This document shows positions 53,748 through 61,597 of a DNA stretch of 64,000 bases, piece by piece. The translations under genes were made by a program, and so were the position numbers. The DNA lies in contig CAVQDQ010000004.1 of assembly GCA_963711315.1 (NCBI GenBank), positions 434,001 to 498,000 on the forward strand. Reading direction: 5' to 3'. The DNA is from PALSA-612 sp963711315. GTDB lineage: Bacteria; Actinomycetota; Thermoleophilia; Gaiellales; Gaiellaceae. A model generated the notes under the pieces. It saw only the letters and a program-made list of their open reading frames with translations. It was not told the DNA's origin and searched no databases. Positions within the stretch are counted from its first letter, which is position 1. The number at the start of each line of letters is the position of its first letter.

Positions 53748-55658
53748 GGAGCGACACGTACGGTGACCCACACACTGTCGCCGGCGGCGGCCACCGCGTA
53801 GGGGCTGAAGTCCGCCCAGGAGTCCGGTTGCGGCGTGATTCGGATCGACGAGACGACCTTGTAGGTCCGAGGATCGACCCGGAGCAACCTCCCGAGGTCC
53901 CCGTTGCTCCACCAAATGCTGCCGCTGCCGACTGCGAGCGTCTCGACCCCGCTGCCAAAGCCAGGAGATCGAGAGGAACGAGTCCCTTTCACACGTAACG
54001 TGCTGGGCTCGAGTGCAACGAGCTTCGCGTTGCTCGGCTCAGGCAGGACAGTCCACACCGCTCCCTCGCCCGCAACGATCGAAAGCCCGCTCGAAGTGCT
54101 GTGCGTCGCGAAGCTCCTGGCTCTCGTAATGCGTGCGGTGGCTGGGTCGATCCGCAGGACGGCGCTACCCTCCGTACCGCCTGTGAGGACCCAGACGGCG
54201 CCTTCGCCCACGGCGAGTGCTCGCACCTCCGGGATGCTGGCATTGGGTAAGTTCGACGTCGGGACCTCGGCCGGGAGACGCACGGCCGCGGAGACCGCGC
54301 CAGTCTGCGGATCGACGCGCAAGACGGTGTTGCGTCCCACGTCCTTCGTCGCGACCCAGACTGAACCCTCGCCAGAGGCCACCGCCACGGGGTCGCCGTC
54401 AAAAGGAAACTCCTTCGAGCGCAGGCCGGGTTGGAGATGCGTGAGCAACCCCCCCCTCGGCGCTGCTGATCACCCAGGCCCCCGTCGCGTCGGCCGCCAG
54501 TGAATTGCTCGGCACGAACGGAGGAGAGCCGCTGACACTCACCGTTCGCTCGATCGCGCCGGTCGCGGCGTCGATCTGTGAAACGGTGCGGTCGTCCCAG
54601 TTGTACGTCCAGACCGCGGCGTCGCCCCCGGCAGCCGACTGGGGGCCCTGGCCGACCGGCGTGACGCCACTGATCTCGGTGTCCTCCGCGTCGACGCGGA
54701 CGAGCGAGTTGTTTCTCACTGTCAGGTCGGGCTTGGGAGCCCCACTGTTATCGAGAGTGAGCACCAGGCCGGCTGCGAGCGCTCCGGCTGCAACGAGCAC
54801 GCCCAGGGCCGCCACGACAAGCGGCCGCCGATCGCGACGAGCACCCAGGCCCAGCCCCTCCCGCGCCGCCTCGGCCAGTTCACTGCAGGTGGCGTACCGA
54901 TCCCCCGGCTCCTTTGCCAGCGCCTTCGCCATCACCTCTTCCAGGCCGGCGGGTGCCGGCGGCGGATCGTGGAGATGAGCCCACAGCACGGCAAGCTCGG
55001 AGTCACGCGGATAGGGCGCCTCGCCTGTCAGGCATTCGTAGAGGAGACAGCCCAGCGAGTAGACGTCCGCGCGTCCGTCGACATCCTCGCCTTCGATCTG
55101 CTCGGGGGCGACGTAGGCGGGCGTCCCGACGGAGAATGTCGGTTCGAGTCCGGGCGCTCGCTCTGAGAGCCGCCGGGAGAGCCCGAAGTCGGCCAGGTAG
55201 GCGTGCTCCTGGGAGTCGAGCAGGACGTTGGAGGGCTTCACGTCGCGGTGCACAAGCCCGCGTTCGTGGGCTGCGTCCAGAGCGGCAGCCACCTGGCTAC
55301 AGATCGCGATGGCCCGCTCCGGGCCGAGCGCTCTCTCGTCGCCCAGGAGGGCCTTCAAGTCCGAGCCCTCGACGTAACGCATGGTCAGGTAGAGCTGACC
55401 CTCGTACTCTCCCGCGTCGTGGATCGGGACGACGTTGGGGTGTTCGAGCGAGGCGGCGAGCTCGGTCTCGGTCAGGAAGCGCTCGCGAAAACTCTCGTCT
55501 TGGGAGAGCTCCGGGGCGATGAGCTTCAACGCGACGTTGCGCTTCAGGCGCAGGTCGTAGACCCGGTAGACGACCCCCATGCCTCCCCGGCCGACGAGCG
55601 CCTCGATGCGGTAGCCGAGGAACTCCGTGCCGATCAGCTGGTCGCCGGCTATGGACAT
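53744..55658 (-). CDS. Membrane Ser/Thr protein kinase with beta-propeller, paralogue; frameshift in a C8 tract
   Basis: A close paralogue of the following kinase: LVGRGGMGVVYRVYDLRLKR, GLVHRDVKPSNVLLDSQEHA, YLADFGLSRRLSERAPGLE, then a helix (VVAALGVLVAAGALAAGLVL) and propeller units (GDAAVWTYNWDDRTV, GEGSVWVATKDVG, GEGAVWVLTGG, GSGSIWWSNGD). The span is one base over a multiple of three; a run of eight C near 54449 sits exactly where the frame changes. Dropping one C restores a single reading frame of about 637 residues. It is either a read error in a homopolymer or a real slippage switch that cuts the propeller. The stop overlaps the next kinase (ATGA). Confidence 0.85.
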
Positions 55659-55701
55659 CCGGTCTCCTTCTGGGGGCTTCTGAGGATACGCCGTGAATCT
55701 C

Positions 55702-56093
55702 TCAAGTGCTCTCGAGCTCGAGCACCTTGAACACTCCGCGCTCGCGGATGAGGATCACTCGGCCGGCCGCTCCGTCTGCGGTCGCAGTGACGACCGCTCT
55801 GTCGCGATCGGCCTCGATCCCGATGATCCGGAAATCGATCTCCTGCGACCACATAAAGAGATGCGGAGACCGGCGACGCAGTGTCGCCTGCTGGGGATGC
55901 GGTACTTCTTGTAGTAGGCCTTGGACAGGAGCCGGCAGGTCTGCTCGTAGCGGCGCTCGTTGATCGAGCGGAAGAACGCGACCGTAACGTTTCTCGCCTC
56001 CTCCTCTTCCGACAGGCGCGGAGCGGCGAATGCTGCGGTCGCGACTGAGAAGGTCAACGCGACGACGACCGAGACGGTGTGCAGACGGGTCAT
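55702..56093 (-). CDS. Secreted NTF2-like small protein, one frameshift
   Basis: A secreted protein of about 130 residues: signal peptide MTRLHTVSVVVALTFSVATA with AFAAP cleavage, then RLSEEEEARNVTVAFFRSIN and ERRYEQTCRLLSKAYYKKYR, followed after a shift near 55858 by LFMWSQEIDFRIIGIEADRD and GRVILIRERGVFKVLELEST. The YxxxCxLLS helix and the final strand pair fit lumazine/NTF2-type lipoprotein-like domains. A truncated paralogue lies at 56467. Upstream it carries the triple 11-base repeat also found before the SARP gene. Confidence 0.65.
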
Positions 56094-56115
56094 GCCGCGA
56101 GCGTCGGTCGCGGCA

Positions 56116-56142
56116 CTGAGAGGTCGCTGAGTGCGCGCTTAG
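56116..56142 (-). repeat. Triple direct repeat, 11-base period, ahead of the secreted-protein gene
   Basis: Plus-strand CTGAG at 56116, CTGAG at 56127 and CTTAG at 56138. Read toward the minus-strand gene this is CTAAG-N6-CTCAG-N6-CTCAG, the same order as the SARP box, ending 22 bases before ATG 56093. Confidence 0.5.
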
Positions 56143-56219
56143 AGCCTGAGGACGTAGCGGACGACGGCGCTCCGCCAGCAACGACACGATCGCGACTACC
56201 ACGTCGGAGCAGAACCGGA

Positions 56220-56474
56220 TCATCCGTTGACTCCACGGTCGAGGCGAGGATGCCGCTCATCTCGAACTCCAGAAGAAGTCGGCGCGTCGAACGTTGCCGA
56301 AGGGTCTCGCCGCGCCAGGCGCCATCGTCGTAGCGGCCGCATGACTGCGAGCAGACGCGAATCCCTCCCCATTTCTGGAGACATCGGTCTCAGAGCGCGT
56401 TCGATCTCCCGATGGCTGTAGCCGGCGCGCAGCATCGACTCTGCTGTCGCCATCCAAGAACGATCCTCAGTCAT
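56220..56474 (-). CDS. Small hypothetical protein
   Basis: An 84-residue frame. The first 40 residues (MTEDRSWMATAESMLRAGYS, then HREIERALRPMSPE) look like a genuine amphipathic helical segment; the rest is Arg-rich and may be off-frame. I do not recognise it. It lies between the two secreted paralogues and overlaps the end of the second by eight bases. Low confidence that the whole frame is translated. Confidence 0.35.
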   Translation of the reverse strand: MTEDRSWMATAESMLRAGYSHREIERALRPMSPEMGRDSRLLAVMRPLRRWRLARRDPSATFDAPTSSGVRDERHPRLDRGVNG

Positions 56475-56769
56475 CGCAACCTCTCACTTGGTCGGCGTCT
56501 TCGTTCCAGCCCGAAGCTAGGCCTGGACGCCCGCGAGAGAAATCGCGTGAGGACCCACTCTTTGGCGGGATGCGGTACTTCTTGTAGTACGCCTTCGACG
56601 GCAGTCGGCGCGTTTGCTCGTAGCGGCGATCGTTGTTGATCGACCGGAAGAATGGGATGGTGACGCTTCTGGCCTCGGCCTCCGCCGACAGGCGTGGAGC
56701 GGCGAGCACCGCAGCTGGAACCGCGACGGCGACCGCGAGCACGACGAAGGTGCATAGTGGACGGTTCAT
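56467..56769 (-). pseudogene. Degenerate paralogue of the secreted NTF2-like protein
   Basis: The first 70 residues match the gene at 55702: signal peptide (MNRPLCTFVVLAVAVAVPAA), then APRLSAEAEARSVTIPFFRS and YEQTRRLPSKAYYKKYRIP. The cysteine of the paralogue's YEQTCRLL is an arginine here, and the homology ends at KSGSS, where the sequence turns into a Gly/Arg/Asp-rich tail. The C-terminal half seen in the paralogue is absent, so this is a truncated duplicate, probably decaying. It keeps the triple repeat in its leader. Confidence 0.5.
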
Positions 56770-56791
56770 GCCGCGAGCGTCGGCCGCGGCG

Positions 56792-56818
56792 CTGAGAGAT
56801 CACTGAGTAGCGGCTTAG
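56792..56818 (-). repeat. Triple direct repeat, 11-base period, ahead of the degenerate paralogue
   Basis: Plus-strand CTGAG at 56792, CTGAG at 56803 and CTTAG at 56814; toward the gene CTAAG-N6-CTCAG-N6-CTCAG, 22 bases before ATG 56769. The last unit overlaps the stop codon of the DsbA-family gene. Confidence 0.5.
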
Positions 56819-57402
56819 ACTCGAGGCACTAGCGGCTCGCCGGCGAGGTAGCGTTGCAGGCCGCCCATGCCCCAGTGGCTCTCGCCGTCTTCGGTGACGA
56901 GCGTCGGGACGCCGCGCACGCCGGCCGCCTCGGCCTCGCCTCGAATCTCCCGAATTAGCTCGAAGCGCTCGTGCGAATAGGCGGCCGCGACGGCGTCGTC
57001 CGGGTCCAAGCCGGCCCGGCCGGCTGCGCGTGCGATCTCGTGATCAGTGGCGATGTCGTGCCCCTCGCAAAAGAACGCCTCGTAGAGCGCGTGCTTGAAC
57101 TCGCGCATCCGTCCCTGTTCCTGAGCCCATAGGCACGCGGCGAGTGTCAGAGTCGACCGTGGCTGGTAGCGCGGGAGGTGGATCTCGACGCCGCGCTCCA
57201 GTGCGAGTCGGTAGACGTTCTGCGTCCAGTCCGTGCGCAGGTGGTCGCCCCGTACCTCGAGCAGCGGTCGCGGGGCGGGCCGCAGCTCGAAGGGAAGCCA
57301 CTCGACCTCGACGCTTCCTTCGTCCTCGGCACTCTCGATCGCGTACGTCTCCATGTACGAGTACGGGCACACGACGTCGTAGTAGAACCGCACCTTCCGC
57401 AT
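56815..57402 (-). CDS. DsbA-family (FrnE-like) thioredoxin-fold oxidoreductase
   Basis: A 195-residue DsbA-like protein: KVRFYYDVVCPYSYMETYAI with a CPYS motif (one cysteine, as in glutathione-transferase kappa/HCCA-type members), EVEWLPFELRPAPRPLLEVR, REFKHALYEAFFCEGHDIA and GVRGVPTLVTEDGESHWGM (cis-proline VP). No signal peptide, so cytoplasmic. The subfamily includes 2-hydroxychromene-2-carboxylate isomerases and FrnE-like oxidoreductases. ATG 57402 lies 11 bases after TAATAG. Confidence 0.87.
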   Translation of the reverse strand: MRKVRFYYDVVCPYSYMETYAIESAEDEGSVEVEWLPFELRPAPRPLLEVRGDHLRTDWTQNVYRLALERGVEIHLPRYQPRSTLTLAACLWAQEQGRMREFKHALYEAFFCEGHDIATDHEIARAAGRAGLDPDDAVAAAYSHERFELIREIRGEAEAAGVRGVPTLVTEDGESHWGMGGLQRYLAGEPLVPRV

Positions 57403-57452
57403 CGCGGAGCACCCTATTAGACTCGGGCGACCCTTTCGAAGGAGGAGAGCCC

Positions 57453-58419
57453 ATGGCCACGGTGGAGGAAGGCCTCACGTACGAGGCAGTTCTCGAGCAG
57501 GACGGTCTGAAGGTCTCGAAGAGCCCGTGGGGCGCGGACGACGAGATCGGTCGCCTCAACTGGATCACGTCGGAGACGAATCGCGCCATCCTCGAGCACC
57601 TCGACGGCAGCCACGTATTCGACCTCAACGTCGAGTTCTTCGTCGGCATGCCGTCGTGGGTCGCGGCGGGCGACCCGCCCTACGGCATCTGGATGACGCA
57701 TACGCCGCAGGGCTCGGTGAACGACAACCTGTCCGGCGTGGGCAGCGAGGTGCACGAGACGCTACTCGTACTGCGGCGACTCGATCCACATGTACACGCA
57801 CTGCGGCACGCACATCGACACGCTCAACCACCTCGGCTTCTACGGGAAGTTCTGGAACGGCTGGACGGCCGACGCAGACCTCGGCAGCCGGATCTGGACC
57901 AAGGGCGGCCTCGACAAGTACCCGCCCGTCATCGCCCGGGGCGTCCTGCTCGACGTGGCCGGCCTGCACGGCGTCGATTGCCTCGACGACGGCTACGCGA
58001 TCACGCCGGACGACCTGAAGAAGGCAGCTTCGGAGCAAGGCGTCGAGATTCCGCCCAAGAGCGTCGTCCTGGTCCGCACGGGGCGGATGACGAAGTGGCC
58101 GGACTTCGACGGCTACCTTGCGAACCCGCCCGGGATCGGATTGCCCGCGGCGAAGTACCTCTGCGAGGAAGCTGGCGCGATGTGCATCGCCGGCGACTCG
58201 ATCGCGCTCGAGGTGCTGCCGTCCGAGGAGCCGGACGTGTTCCTGCCGGTCCACGCGTACATGTTTGCGACCGCGGGCGCGCAGATCATCGAGGTCGTGG
58301 ACATGGAGGAGATCGCGGCCGAGAAGCAGTACGAGTTCGCCTTCCTCGGCTTCCCGCTGAAGCTCCGCGGCGCGACGGGCGCCCCGATGCCCTCCTACGC
58401 CGTGCCGCTCAAGGGTTGA
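57453..58419 (+). CDS. Cyclase-family metal hydrolase (kynurenine formamidase-like), one frameshift
   Basis: A cyclase-family enzyme of about 322 residues. The first part is MATVEEGLTYEAVLEQDGLK, GADDEIGRLNWITSETN and VNDNLSGVGSEV; after a one-base shift near 57775 the frame continues IHMYTHCGTHIDTLNHLGFY with the metal site HCGTHIDxLNH, then VVLVRTGRMTKWPDFDGYLA and the tail FAFLGFPLKLRGATGAPMPS. ATG 57453 follows AAGGAGGAG. It is a longer subgroup than the copy at 6802. It probably hydrolyses a cyclic or N-acyl amide. Convergent with the formamidase gene, one-base gap. Confidence 0.8.
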
Positions 58420-58420
58420 G

Positions 58421-59443
58421 CTACTCGAAGACGTCGAGCGGAAGGAGAGCGGAGACGAGCGGGTAGGGGATGTCGACGACCTCCGAGATCCGGAGGTCGA
58501 CGGCGGCGGAGCACAACGCATATGCCGCTGGCCGTGGCACGCCGAGTCTCGCCTCGAGGTGGTCGATCATCTCGAGCAGCGCGGCACGAGCGGCCGCGTC
58601 GATGTCCATCGGTGTATCGAGCGCGATGCCGGTCGTCGCGAACGAGCGCCGCGCGGGGCGGTCCGGCGTCTCGAAGGTCGGCAGGCGAGCTCGACCCTGT
58701 CCTTTCCGGACCCCGAAGCGGAGCGTCACGGCGCCGGCCACCTCGATGGCGGTTCCGCAGACCTCCCCGTCGCCTTGCGCGAAATGCAGGTCGCCGACGG
58801 AGAAGAGCGCTCCATTGACGTGGACGGGCAAGCTGATACGCGATCCGGCGACTAGTTGCTTGATGTCAAGGTTGCCGCCGATCTCGCGTGGCGGGATCGT
58901 GCGCAGGCCGGCTTTCGCCGCGGCAGGGATCGCCGTCTCCGGCATGGAGTCGGCGACGGGAGCGCCGGCATCGGCGAGCGCCTGCTCGCGGCTGGCGATC
59001 TCGTCCATCAGCTCGGGCGACGGTGCGACGCCGACGACACCGGCAAAAGGATCGCCCGCGACGACCACGCCCGGTAGTTGCGGGGAGCGCGCGCGGCCGT
59101 CCGCGATCTCCCAGACCACGAGGAAGGGCTCCGTGAAGAGGTCGGCGAGGAAGCCGAAGCCGGGGATGACCCCCGTGACGCCGAAGTCGGCCGTCTCGTA
59201 GGCGACGAACTCGACGTCGAGGACGTCGCCCGGCTCGGCCTGTTCGACGTACACGGGACCCGTGAGCGGATGGCCGAGGCCGAGGTCGAGCGTGACGACG
59301 TCCGCGTGCGAGCTGTCGCGCGTGAGCTGTCCGTCGAGGCCGTCGCGCGTCTCCAGCGTGATCTCGTCGCCGGGCCGCACCGAGGCCACGGGCTCGAGGC
59401 CCGGGTGCCAGCGGTTGTGCGGGTCCGCGGCCGGAATCCTCAC
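58421..59443 (-). CDS. Acetamidase/formamidase family protein
   Basis: A 340-residue acetamidase/formamidase-type hydrolase: HNRWHPGLEPVASVRPGDEI, GHPLTGPVYVEQAEPGDVLD, EFVAYETADFGVTGVIPGFG, PREIGGNLDIKQLVAGSRIS, LPVHVNGALFSVGDLHFAQG and GEVCGTAIEVAGAVTLRFG. The NxDxKxL and GDxHxAQGDGEVCGxAxE motifs are diagnostic for the metal-binding family. It would release ammonia from formamide or a short amide, a logical last step after formyl or formamido by-products. GTG 59443 overlaps the GAF gene stop. Confidence 0.92.
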   Translation of the reverse strand: MRIPAADPHNRWHPGLEPVASVRPGDEITLETRDGLDGQLTRDSSHADVVTLDLGLGHPLTGPVYVEQAEPGDVLDVEFVAYETADFGVTGVIPGFGFLADLFTEPFLVVWEIADGRARSPQLPGVVVAGDPFAGVVGVAPSPELMDEIASREQALADAGAPVADSMPETAIPAAAKAGLRTIPPREIGGNLDIKQLVAGSRISLPVHVNGALFSVGDLHFAQGDGEVCGTAIEVAGAVTLRFGVRKGQGRARLPTFETPDRPARRSFATTGIALDTPMDIDAAARAALLEMIDHLEARLGVPRPAAYALCSAAVDLRISEVVDIPYPLVSALLPLDVFE

Positions 59444-59865
59444 AGGAGCCCCGCCACCTGGTCAGCGGCTTTCGAGGCGGCAGCGATCTCCTCTGTCGTC
59501 CAGGTTCGCGGCTGCCCGAGCTGGTGCAAGGAAACCACCGCTCTCAGGCGGTCGCCGTCGAATACCGGCGTGACGATCTGGGCGGCCAGGCCACCGTAGG
59601 TGTCGAGCATCTGCTGGAAGGCCGGGTCGTCGTAGGCCGTCCGGCAGTCTTCCTGGACGACCTGCCGCTCCTTCTGGAGCTCGAGGACGACTGGCTGCGT
59701 CGGAAGGTCGACGGTGCGCTCGTCTCGAAGCGACATCACGCCTTCGGCAAGAGCCTCGTGCGTTACCGGGAAGGCGTAGTTGCCGGGCAGGTCCTGGCGG
59801 AGCGTGACCCGACTGGCATCGGTTTCGGTCAACAACCGCTCGAGCACCGCCTCGATCGTGTCCAC
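59440..59865 (-). CDS. GAF-domain protein
   Basis: A 141-residue single GAF domain: TIEAVLERLLTETDASRVTL, HEALAEGVMSLRDERTVDLP, LDTYGGLAAQIVTPVFDGDR and LRAVVSLHQLGQPRTWTTEE. No output domain, so it may bind a small ligand and act on a partner or the co-transcribed formamidase. The start GTG 59865 is nine bases after TAGTAT, suggesting a leaderless message that begins this two-gene unit. Confidence 0.82.
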   Translation of the reverse strand: MDTIEAVLERLLTETDASRVTLRQDLPGNYAFPVTHEALAEGVMSLRDERTVDLPTQPVVLELQKERQVVQEDCRTAYDDPAFQQMLDTYGGLAAQIVTPVFDGDRLRAVVSLHQLGQPRTWTTEEIAAASKAADQVAGLL

Positions 59866-59914
59866 CTAGCGTCGATACTACGGCTCGTCGCTCAGCTGAA
59901 CGAGGTCGCGCACT

Positions 59915-61150
59915 TCAGCGCAGCGGGAACAGCGGGCGGAACCGGTCAGGTCTGAACGGCCCGACGTCGTGACTCGGCGTCTGGCCGACGAGGAGCTCGG
60001 CGACGAGTCGCCCTGTCACGGGCGCGAGTGAGACGCCCTTCATCGCATGACCCGTCGCGAGTACGAGCCCGGGCAAGCCCTCTGGTCTGCCGATGACAGG
60101 CAGTCCGTCCGGCGTGCACGGACGCAGTCCCGCCCAGACGTCGATCACACGGCGGCCCTCGACGCCACGCAGCCCTCGCTCCCCGCCGCGCCGCACGGCC
60201 TCCGCCCGGCGAGTGTCGATCGAGAGGTCGAGTCCGGCGAGCTCGAGCGTGCCCGCCAGGCGCAACCTGCCCGGAAGCGGCGTCGCGATCGCCCAGGACT
60301 CCTGGAGCCACGTCGGGATCCGCGGGTCGCCTTCGGCGCCTTCGAGGTCGACGTGGTAGCCCTTGCCGCCCTCGAGCGGCAGATAGACGTCGACCGTTCT
60401 CGCGAGCGCTCCGCTCCACGCGCCGGCTGCGAGCACGACTGTCTGGGGGCGCAGGACGCCGTCGGTAGTCTCGATCGCTGTGCGACCGCCTTCGCGGCGG
60501 AGTCGTATCACTCCTACACGTGTGCGGATATCGGCGCCTTCCAAAGCGGCTGCCCGACCCACCGCCCGTACGCACCTCAGTGGGTCGACGTGCGCCTCGT
60601 GCGGGTAGTACACCGCCCCAACAGTGCGCGTGCCGAGCGCGGGCTCGAGCGCGAGCGCCTCGTCGCGGTCGAGCGCCTCGAATGGAAGGCCCGACGCCTG
60701 CGCCTCGGCGCGACCGGCGGCGAAGGAGGCTTCGGCCACGTACGCGTTCAACACGCCGCGGCGCTCGAAGCCGGTGTCGAGATTGCGGGCGAGCTCGGCG
60801 TGAAGCTCGAGACTCGCCATCGACAGCGCACGGATTGCACGCGCCCCGGCGGGAGCCTTTCGCGCCGAGAGGAGAAAGCGTGCCAACCACGGCACTGCGG
60901 CCGGGCGCGGCTTGAGGTAGAAGGGGCTGGCGGGGTCGAACATCCAGCGCAGCCCGTTGCGGACGGCGGCCGGGTTGGAGATCGGCGTCGAGTGACTGGG
61001 GCAGATGAGGCCGGCGTTTCCGGCCGAGCACCCCGAGCCGAGCTCGGGGCCTCGCTCGAGAAGCGTCACTGCTGCGCCGCGCCGCGCGAGCTCCAGCGCG
61101 CACGCTGCCCCTACCGCGCCTCCACCGATGATCGCTACGTCGGGGCGCAC
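59915..61150 (-). CDS. DadA-like FAD-dependent amino acid dehydrogenase/oxidase
   Basis: A 411-residue FAD protein of the DAO/DadA family: VAIIGGGAVGAACALELARR with the Rossmann glycines, LLERGPELGSGCSAGNAGLI, HSTPISNPAAVRNGLRWMF, PHEAHVDPLRCVRAVG, VVLAAGAWSGALARTVDVYL, GLRPCTPDGLPVIGRPEGLP and ATGHAMKGVSLAPVTG. The SAGNAG and WAGLRPxTPDGxPxIG motifs match D-amino acid dehydrogenase. It could oxidise glycine, sarcosine or D-amino acids released from hydantoins; the imine product would be handled by the divergent RidA. The start overlaps nothing; 38-base gap to ridA. Confidence 0.9.
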   Translation of the reverse strand: MRPDVAIIGGGAVGAACALELARRGAAVTLLERGPELGSGCSAGNAGLICPSHSTPISNPAAVRNGLRWMFDPASPFYLKPRPAAVPWLARFLLSARKAPAGARAIRALSMASLELHAELARNLDTGFERRGVLNAYVAEASFAAGRAEAQASGLPFEALDRDEALALEPALGTRTVGAVYYPHEAHVDPLRCVRAVGRAAALEGADIRTRVGVIRLRREGGRTAIETTDGVLRPQTVVLAAGAWSGALARTVDVYLPLEGGKGYHVDLEGAEGDPRIPTWLQESWAIATPLPGRLRLAGTLELAGLDLSIDTRRAEAVRRGGERGLRGVEGRRVIDVWAGLRPCTPDGLPVIGRPEGLPGLVLATGHAMKGVSLAPVTGRLVAELLVGQTPSHDVGPFRPDRFRPLFPLR

Positions 61151-61188
61151 GTCGCACAGAATCTCAGGACCACGTCGAAGGAGGAGCT

Positions 61189-61576
61189 ATGCGCGTCGAG
61201 CAGATCCGCGTCGACCCCGATCCCTACGAGCCCTTTCGTCTTTCGCAGGGCTTTCGCGTCGGCGACCTTCTCTTCATCTCTGGTCAGGCGGCGATCGACG
61301 AGCAAGGGGAGACTCGTCGGCGCCGGCGACTTCGATGCCCAGGCCGAGCAGGCGTTCACGAACCTACGGCGTGTGCTCCATGCCGGCGGCTCGTCGCTCG
61401 AACAGGTCGTCAAGGTCACGATCTTCCTCACCGACATGGCCAACTTCCCGAAGATCGTGGACCTGAGGGGCAAGTGGTTCTCGCCGCCGTACCCAGCCGA
61501 CACGATCGTCGAAGTGACCTCGCTCGCTCTGCGAGAGCTGGAGATCGAGATCGAAGCGATCGCCGTGGCGGCCTAG
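61189..61576 (+). CDS. RidA/YjgF-family protein, one frameshift
   Basis: A RidA protein of about 129 residues: RLSQGFRVGDLLFISGQAAI, then after a shift near 61308 (in GGGGAGA) GAGDFDAQAEQAFTNLRRVL, EQVVKVTIFLTDMANFPKIV and ADTIVEVTSLALRELEIEIE. The usual active arginine (PARxxV) is replaced by PADTIVEV, so the classic imine deaminase activity is doubtful. ATG 61189 follows AAGGAGGAG. Divergent from the DadA-like gene, which makes imines. Confidence 0.78.
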
Positions 61577-61597
61577 CACCTCGTTTAGGCTTCGCGC

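Noticed and set aside
51936..53801. A 621-residue plus-strand frame opposite the kinase gene
   Set aside because: Antisense shadow of the kinase codons; composition is Arg/Ala/Asp-rich and there is no ribosome site or motif.
55139..55149. GGTTCGAGTCC, resembling a tRNA T-arm
   Set aside because: It lies inside the kinase coding frame (GLEPT region), the paralogous kinase has the variant GGCTCGAGCCC in the same codons, and no acceptor or anticodon stem surrounds it.
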